Positions 59,289-64,000 of a stretch of DNA of 64,000 nucleotides are shown piece by piece (positions within the stretch are counted from its first letter, which is position 1; the number at the start of each line of letters is the position of its first letter). The notes beneath the pieces are model-generated. The model did not search any database. It saw only the letters and a program-made list of their open reading frames with translations, and was not told where the DNA came from. A program made the position numbers and the translations under genes. Origin of the DNA: an uncultured bacterium (lineage in GTDB: Bacteria; Bacillota_I; Bacilli_A; Acholeplasmatales; Anaeroplasmataceae); NCBI GenBank assembly GCA_949291115.1, contig CASETY010000003.1, positions 1 to 64,000 of the forward strand, given 5' to 3'.

Positions 59289-60306
59289 TTTTATCTCTCC
59301 TTTGCAACAATAGATACATTATAAAACCATATAACATAACTAAATAGTAAGTTGAAAAACGCCAAATCAGCATTAAACTAAGTGATAAATCCGTCGAAAT
59401 AGAAAGTGATTGGAAAATGGTTGAAAAAGCGAACTCCGCTCCGCCTGACGAACCAGGTGTCGGTAACCACACAACCATCGTTAAGGCAAAACAAGTCATT
59501 GATACTACATAGAATATATTTTCATAACCTATATCAATATGTAGGGCTTTTAACCCATAAAAAGGAATGGCATAAAAGATTAATAAAGCTATTATTTTAA
59601 TAATAGTAGTTAGAATTATATTTTTATAATTCTTACCCATTTCTTTAAAAGCTTTTTGAACTTCTTCAACATATAAATCAACGTTAGGAATAAATTTTTC
59701 TAGTTTTTTAAATAACCGAAATTTAGTTAAAAAAGTTATAAATTTATGAATAATTATTCCTGTTTTTTTAGATAAAGCAATGGCTAAAAGTAATAACAAA
59801 ATTAAGAAATTAATAATAAAACCTATTAATGTTATATATATTATACCACTTATTTCTTCTTTGATGCGATTAAAATAAAAGGCTAAAGCGAAAATTGAAA
59901 ATACATTAATTACAACTTGATAAATTATAAAATTAATCATTAAAATAGACGTGCCTTCGCTAAGCTTTACTCCTTTTTGTTTTAAGGCATAAGCTTGATA
60001 AGGTTGACCACCACTTGAAAAGGGGGTTATACCATTAAAAAAGAGCTCTGTTGCGCTAATTTTATAGCAATCTGTTAGTTTCATAAAGCCTTCTTTTTTC
60101 TTAATAATTAAAGCTAAAGACAACGGCCATAAAATAACATATACTAACGTTAATAAGATAACTATTAATATATATTTATAATCAGCATTTAATATTGTAT
60201 TCGTGATATTTTTAATATCACCAATCGAAAATATAATAATGAAAACTACTACTATTAATGATATTAATAATATTAGGTTTCTAATTAAAGTCTTTTTACT
60301 TTTCAT
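59245..60306 (-). CDS. UPF0104/lysylphosphatidylglycerol-synthase-type membrane protein (flippase-like)
   Basis: A 353-residue protein with eight or so helices of the MprF/AglD N-terminal domain type (GITPFSSGGQPYQAYAL and PTPGSSGGAEFAFS are family motifs). It lacks the aminoacyl-transfer domain, so a lipid-translocating or substrate-handling role is likelier. It overlaps the glycosyltransferase gene by 44 bases in another frame; its last dozen residues are an out-of-frame reading of that start. Together with the transferase it may make and flip a glycolipid. Confidence 0.85.
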   Translation of the reverse strand: MKSKKTLIRNLILLISLIVVVFIIIFSIGDIKNITNTILNADYKYILIVILLTLVYVILWPLSLALIIKKKEGFMKLTDCYKISATELFFNGITPFSSGGQPYQAYALKQKGVKLSEGTSILMINFIIYQVVINVFSIFALAFYFNRIKEEISGIIYITLIGFIINFLILLLLLAIALSKKTGIIIHKFITFLTKFRLFKKLEKFIPNVDLYVEEVQKAFKEMGKNYKNIILTTIIKIIALLIFYAIPFYGLKALHIDIGYENIFYVVSMTCFALTMVVWLPTPGSSGGAEFAFSTIFQSLSISTDLSLSLMLIWRFSTYYLVMLYGFIMYLLLQRRDKNENRDLYRCVQTTD

Positions 60307-60308
60307 GA

Positions 60309-61994
60309 TTACATTTCATTTAAATAATCAATACCAAGTAAACGAAGACCTTCATTGATAACAATTCTAATTGCTTTAATTAAAGCAAAGTTAGCGTTAC
60401 GTACTTTATCATCACTTACATTTAATTTATATAATGAATATAATTTATTAAATGATTGTGCTAAATTTAATAAATATTTAGCGATATAGCTTGGCGCATT
60501 ATCTAAACAAGCTTTTTCAATTGTATTTGTAAAGTTGCTTAATTGTTTAATAATATCAAAATAATCATCATTATCATAAACAGTTTCATCTAAATTATTA
60601 AGGTCTAATTCTTGATTCTTTAAAATAGAAGCGATTCTTACGCTACTATATTGTAAATATGGACCTGTTTGACCTTCAAATTTAACACAACTATTTAAAT
60701 CAAATTCAATATTTAATTCGCGATGGTTCTTTAAATCGTTGAATAAAACAGCGGCTACCCCTACTTTAGTAGCTACATCTTCTTTATTAGCTAAGTTAGG
60801 GTTCTTTAAATTAATTTGTTCCAAGGCTAAATTAATCGCTTTTTCTAAGACATCATATAATTTAGTAACGCCACCTTGTCTTGTGGACATCTTTTTACCA
60901 TTTACTAAATATAAGCCAAAACCAACATGATATACTTCATCTTTAAAATCGTAGCCCATTAATTCAATAATCTTTTTAAGTTGTTCGAAATGTAGTTTTT
61001 GTTCATTACCAACAACATATAATATTTTATCAAAATTTAAAACTTTTTTACGATATAATAAGGCCGCTAAATCACGAGTCATATAAAGTGAACCACCATC
61101 TTTTCTTTTAATTAAGGCTGGTGGCATATCATCACCTAAATTAACAATTAAAGCACCATCATCTAAATAAGCTAATTTTTTAGCCATTAGTTCATCAACA
61201 ACTGGATCCATTTTATCATTATAGAAAGCTTCACCTTTATAAGAATCAAAGTCTACTTTTAAAAGTTTATAGATTTGTTCTGATTCTTTTAAAGATTCAT
61301 CTTTAATATATTCCCATAATTTTAAATATTCTGGATCTTTTAATTCACATTTTCTAAATGCTTCTCTCGCTTCATCTTCTAATTCGGGTTTATTTTTGGC
61401 TTCTTCATGGAATTTAACATATAATTTTGTCAATTCATTAATTGGGTCTTCTTTAACTTTTTCTTTATCAGCCCATAAGTTATAAGCCACAATCATTTTA
61501 CCAAACTGAGTTCCCCAGTCACCTAAATAATTAATGGCATATGTTTTATAACCACATTTTTGGTTGATTAATTTTAGTGAATTACCAATAATAGTTGATC
61601 TTAAATGGCCAATTGAAAAACTTTTAGCGATGTTAGGTGAAGAATAATCTAGGGCTGTTAGTTTATTTTCTCCCATTTTACTTTCACCATAATGACTATC
61701 TTTATCTAAAACTTCTTTTATAATATTAAATGCTAAGTCTTCTTTATTTAATTTTAAATTAATGAAACCACCAACATTACTAATTTCTTTAATAACTTTA
61801 AAATTATTTTGTAATAATTCTTTTACTTCATTTACTACATCATTTAATGGTCTTTTTAAAGTTTTAACAATTGGAAAAACTGGTACAGATAAGTCACCCA
61901 TTTTCTTATCTTTTGGTTCTTCTACTATTAAATTAATACCTTCATATTTATTATCTAAAAAATCTTTAATATTTTTTTTAATTTGATTAATCAT
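60309..61994 (-). CDS. argS: Arginyl-tRNA synthetase
   Basis: Class I synthetase of 561 residues. Add-1 type N-terminal domain (1-90), HIGH-like motif SSPNIAKSFSIGHLRST near 115, KMSK-like GKKMSTRQGG near 360, and a C-terminal DALR anticodon-binding domain (QTGPYLQYSSVRI onward). It precedes the UPF0104 gene by two bases, so the glycolipid genes may be co-transcribed with it. Confidence 0.96.
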   Translation of the reverse strand: MINQIKKNIKDFLDNKYEGINLIVEEPKDKKMGDLSVPVFPIVKTLKRPLNDVVNEVKELLQNNFKVIKEISNVGGFINLKLNKEDLAFNIIKEVLDKDSHYGESKMGENKLTALDYSSPNIAKSFSIGHLRSTIIGNSLKLINQKCGYKTYAINYLGDWGTQFGKMIVAYNLWADKEKVKEDPINELTKLYVKFHEEAKNKPELEDEAREAFRKCELKDPEYLKLWEYIKDESLKESEQIYKLLKVDFDSYKGEAFYNDKMDPVVDELMAKKLAYLDDGALIVNLGDDMPPALIKRKDGGSLYMTRDLAALLYRKKVLNFDKILYVVGNEQKLHFEQLKKIIELMGYDFKDEVYHVGFGLYLVNGKKMSTRQGGVTKLYDVLEKAINLALEQINLKNPNLANKEDVATKVGVAAVLFNDLKNHRELNIEFDLNSCVKFEGQTGPYLQYSSVRIASILKNQELDLNNLDETVYDNDDYFDIIKQLSNFTNTIEKACLDNAPSYIAKYLLNLAQSFNKLYSLYKLNVSDDKVRNANFALIKAIRIVINEGLRLLGIDYLNEM

Positions 61995-62014
61995 AAAATA
62001 CCTCTATAACCTAA

Positions 62015-62044
62015 TAAAAGGAAGATGTCTAAATCTTCCTTTTA
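62015..62044 (-). terminator. Terminator after the membrane-anchored thioredoxin-like gene
   Basis: Perfect 11-bp stem AAAAGGAAGAT/ATCTTCCTTTT (62016-62026 with 62033-62043); on the minus strand the stem is followed by a short U/A tail. It lies between that gene and argS. Confidence 0.7.
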
Positions 62045-62052
62045 ATTTTATT

Positions 62053-62625
62053 TTATTGATTTAATGAAACTCTTAAATCGCCCATAGCTTTAAAAACAAT
62101 TTGTTCAAAAGAAATGTCTTCATAATCCGCTGAATCAATAGTTAAAACGCCATCTTTATAATACCAGAAACTTGGAATAGTTAATAAATCAACGTCACCT
62201 AAGCTATGATTTCTTTCTTCTAATTCACGAACGAAGTCAGTTGCTTGTTTATCTTCATCTGACATTTGGTTAATTTCAGTTGCGTCTAACCAATATACAG
62301 TGTCAAAATTATAACGATTAGCGTAAGTTTCTACCGTTTGAATATTAGTTACTGCATCATCAGTATCTGGTGTTGCATAGAATACAAAGAAATCTTTACC
62401 ATCTTGCATCAATGATTTAATTTTATCTTCACTAATTTCTTCAATAACTGTTTCATCTGTTAAAGAAGCAGCTTGCCATCTAGATTTTAATTTATCTAAT
62501 TTAGTAGGTAGGGCAAGAATAATTGTAACAGCGACAATTACTAAAATACCTACAATTAAAAAGATTAATTCTTTTGTCCATTTAAATTTAAATTTAGCTT
62601 TTCTAATTCCTGTTCTTACTGCCAT
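62053..62625 (-). CDS. Membrane-anchored thioredoxin-fold-like protein lacking CxxC
   Basis: 190 residues with a basic N terminus, one helix (about 18-42) and an extracytoplasmic domain. The domain has thioredoxin-like order: FFVFYATPDTDDAV where thioredoxins have the CxxC loop, then TVYWLDATE and TIPSFWYYKDG, which resembles the cis-Pro strand. There is no Cys at all in the protein, so redox activity is unlikely. Possibly a chaperone or sensor. It has its own promoter and terminator. Confidence 0.65.
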   Translation of the reverse strand: MAVRTGIRKAKFKFKWTKELIFLIVGILVIVAVTIILALPTKLDKLKSRWQAASLTDETVIEEISEDKIKSLMQDGKDFFVFYATPDTDDAVTNIQTVETYANRYNFDTVYWLDATEINQMSDEDKQATDFVRELEERNHSLGDVDLLTIPSFWYYKDGVLTIDSADYEDISFEQIVFKAMGDLRVSLNQ

Positions 62626-62667
62626 ATATATAAATCTCCTTCAAGAATTATTTCGATTTGCTTTGTT

Positions 62668-62696
62668 ATTATACCATTATTAAGTGGCTATTACAA
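62668..62696 (-). promoter_or_regulatory. Promoter of the thioredoxin-like gene
   Basis: TTGTAA (62691-62696), 17-base spacer, TATAAT (62668-62673) on the minus strand, followed by an AAGGAGAT ribosome site. Confidence 0.7.
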
Positions 62697-62791
62697 CAAA
62701 AATTATTAGTTTTTTTGTGTTTTAAAAACACCGCTTATATTAATGATATTTTAAAACAACTAAGTTATATTTTTAAATAAAATATTCGGTT

Positions 62792-62825
62792 TTTTCACAA
62801 TTAAAGTGTTGTGAAAACGCTTTAG
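62792..62825 (+). promoter_or_regulatory. Operator-like sites over the glgA promoter
   Basis: A perfect 9-bp inverted repeat TTTTCACAA (62792-62800) and TTGTGAAAA (62809-62817) with an eight-base gap overlaps the -35 box. A CcpA-type motif GTGAAAACGCTTTAG (62811-62825) shares its right half and lies in the promoter spacer. Both positions suit repression. Confidence 0.5.
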
Positions 62826-62837
62826 TTGGTGTATAAT
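62809..62837 (+). promoter_or_regulatory. Promoter of glgA
   Basis: TTGTGA (62809-62814), 17-base spacer, TATAAT (62832-62837), 25 bases upstream of the start. Confidence 0.7.
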
Positions 62838-62862
62838 GGACAAGAAGAGAAAGGGTGGAAAA

Positions 62863-64000
62863 ATGAAAGTATTAATTTGTGCAAGCGAAGGTTCACCTTA
62901 CATTAAAACTGGTGGTTTAGCCGATGTTATTGGTGCTTTACCAATTGCCCTTAAAAAAGAAGGTGTCGATGTAAGAGTTATGCTCCCTTATTATCAAAAA
63001 ATTAAGGAAAAAGTAAACGCTACTTACATTGGCTATTGTTACGTTCGTATTTCAGATCGTAATGAATATGTTGGGGTTTTTCACCAAAAAGCAGGCGATA
63101 TCGACTACTACTTTTTAGATAGTGAACGCTACTTTGGTAGACCAGGTTTATATGGCTATGGTGATGATGGCGAACGTTTTAGTTATTTTGATTTCGCTGT
63201 TTTAGAAGCTTTAAAAGTAATTAATTTTATGCCAGATATTTTACATTTAAATGACTGGCAAACGGGTTTAATTCCTTATATCTTAAAAAATAACTACAAT
63301 TATTACGAAGAATATCGACGTATTAAAACTGTTTATAGTATTCATAACATTAAATATCAAGGAATTTTCCCTAAAGATTTAATGTCAATCTTATTTATGC
63401 CATATTCTTCTTCTTTAGAATTTAACAATTGTATTAATTTCATGAAATGTGCTATTGTTGAATCTAACATCATTACAACCGTTAGCCCTACTTATAAATG
63501 GGAAGTATTAACTGGTGAATATGGTGAAGGCCTAGAATATATGCTAGAACTTAGAAAATATGATTTCTATGGCATTATAAATGGTATTGATGATGAAAAA
63601 TATAATCCGGCAACAGATCCAAACATCTTCTGCCATTATGATTCTAAGAATATGGAAGAAGGTAAACTAGAAAACAAGAAAGGTTTATTAAAGGAATTTG
63701 GTCTTCCTTATAAAGATGTACCTGTATTTGGTTTAGTTTCTCGTTTAGTAGATCAAAAAGGTATTGATATTTTAATGCCAATTTTAGAACATGTAATTAA
63801 TAATACAGAAGCTTACTTCATTTTAATGGGCAGTGGCGATAAAGTATATGAAGATTATTTCCGTTATATGGAATCTAAATATCCAGACCGTTTTAAATCT
63901 TATGTTGGTTATAGTGATAATGTAGCCCAAAAGATTTATGCTGGTTCTGATATTTTCTTAATGCCATCTAAATTTGAACCATGTGGTTTAGGTCAGATGA
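62863..64000 (+). CDS. glgA: Glycogen synthase GlgA, 3' end outside the window
   Basis: GT5 ADP-glucose starch/glycogen synthase; the first 379 residues are present and the frame is open to the window edge. Seen: KTGGLADVIGALP binding ADP-glucose, HLNDWQTGLIPY, YSIHNIKYQG, VSRLVDQKGIDI in the C-terminal domain and PSKFEPCGLGQM at the end. Start ATG 62863 has a GGGTGG ribosome site. Control by carbon catabolite repression is suggested by the sites over its promoter. Other glg genes, if present, lie downstream. Confidence 0.95.
   Translation, partial: MKVLICASEGSPYIKTGGLADVIGALPIALKKEGVDVRVMLPYYQKIKEKVNATYIGYCYVRISDRNEYVGVFHQKAGDIDYYFLDSERYFGRPGLYGYGDDGERFSYFDFAVLEALKVINFMPDILHLNDWQTGLIPYILKNNYNYYEEYRRIKTVYSIHNIKYQGIFPKDLMSILFMPYSSSLEFNNCINFMKCAIVESNIITTVSPTYKWEVLTGEYGEGLEYMLELRKYDFYGIINGIDDEKYNPATDPNIFCHYDSKNMEEGKLENKKGLLKEFGLPYKDVPVFGLVSRLVDQKGIDILMPILEHVINNTEAYFILMGSGDKVYEDYFRYMESKYPDRFKSYVGYSDNVAQKIYAGSDIFLMPSKFEPCGLGQM

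Overview
This window looks like chromosome of an uncultured, low-GC, gut-associated Bacilli/Mollicutes-relative (RF39- or Erysipelotrichia-like). That placement is an inference from AT-rich sequence (about 30% GC by eye), Shine-Dalgarno starts, T-box leaders, the Firmicutes-type L27 N-terminal extension with its Prp protease, Mollicutes-style PotABCD operons, a glucosyl-diacylglycerol-type glycosyltransferase and a bile-salt-hydrolase-like enzyme. TGA is used as a stop (for example at 46330-46332), so this is not the Mycoplasma genetic code.

Layout. 0-9.5 kb: a small membrane protein, then two tandem PotABCD polyamine ABC-transporter operons on the minus strand, the first led by an XRE-cupin repressor. 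9.6-17.6 kb: a minus-strand operon for catabolism of unsaturated uronates (Eda, two KDG-kinase-like PfkB proteins, YhcH, aldo-keto reductase, TIM-barrel isomerase, KduI, KduD), divergent from a PTS EIIC-like permease, with a cluster of LacI/CcpA-type operator motifs between them. 17.6-28.3 kb: DUF1294, ObgE, L27, Prp and L21 behind an L21 leader, two membrane proteins, a MATE exporter, and topoisomerase IV (ParE-ParC). 28.3-37.4 kb: PlsY, YneF, a 56-residue ferredoxin divergent from a flavodiiron protein, an M28 peptidase, RadC, FolC, ValS and a GNAT acetyltransferase behind a valine T-box. 37.4-48.2 kb: a MacB/FtsX-type ABC pair, MscL, a T-box-controlled aroF-pheA pair and a heterodimeric ABC exporter with one degenerate ATP site.

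41.6-55.8 kb also holds an erosion zone. It contains a secreted protein whose best start codon is ATA, a start-less ORF, a GrpB gene frameshifted in a run of 11 A, an AlbA_2 fragment, a frameshifted HTH gene and two broken GNAT genes. Intact genes in between include a bile-salt-hydrolase-like enzyme and lipoproteins, one with InlB-type repeats. 55.8-58.0 kb is an island-like segment. A 51-bp direct repeat (55821-55871 and 57895-57945) duplicates the CCA end and terminator of tRNA-Leu(CAA), and encloses a lipoprotein gene of higher GC and a G-rich leader. 58.1-64 kb: a GT4 glycosyltransferase, a UPF0104 flippase-like protein, ArgS, a membrane-anchored thioredoxin-like protein without CxxC, and the 5' part of glgA behind a strong promoter with operator-like repeats.

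Biologically the window couples polyamine import, pectin/glycosaminoglycan-derived uronate use, oxygen/NO detoxification, aromatic amino acid entry and exit steps under amino-acid-responsive T-boxes, and glycolipid/envelope functions. No rRNA, CRISPR array, transposase or integrase was found. The strongest candidates for something new are the duplicated tRNA-Leu flank with its compositionally foreign cargo, the T-box that places an acetyltransferase in front of valS, the uronate operon with an orphan EIIC, and the ATA-start secreted protein.
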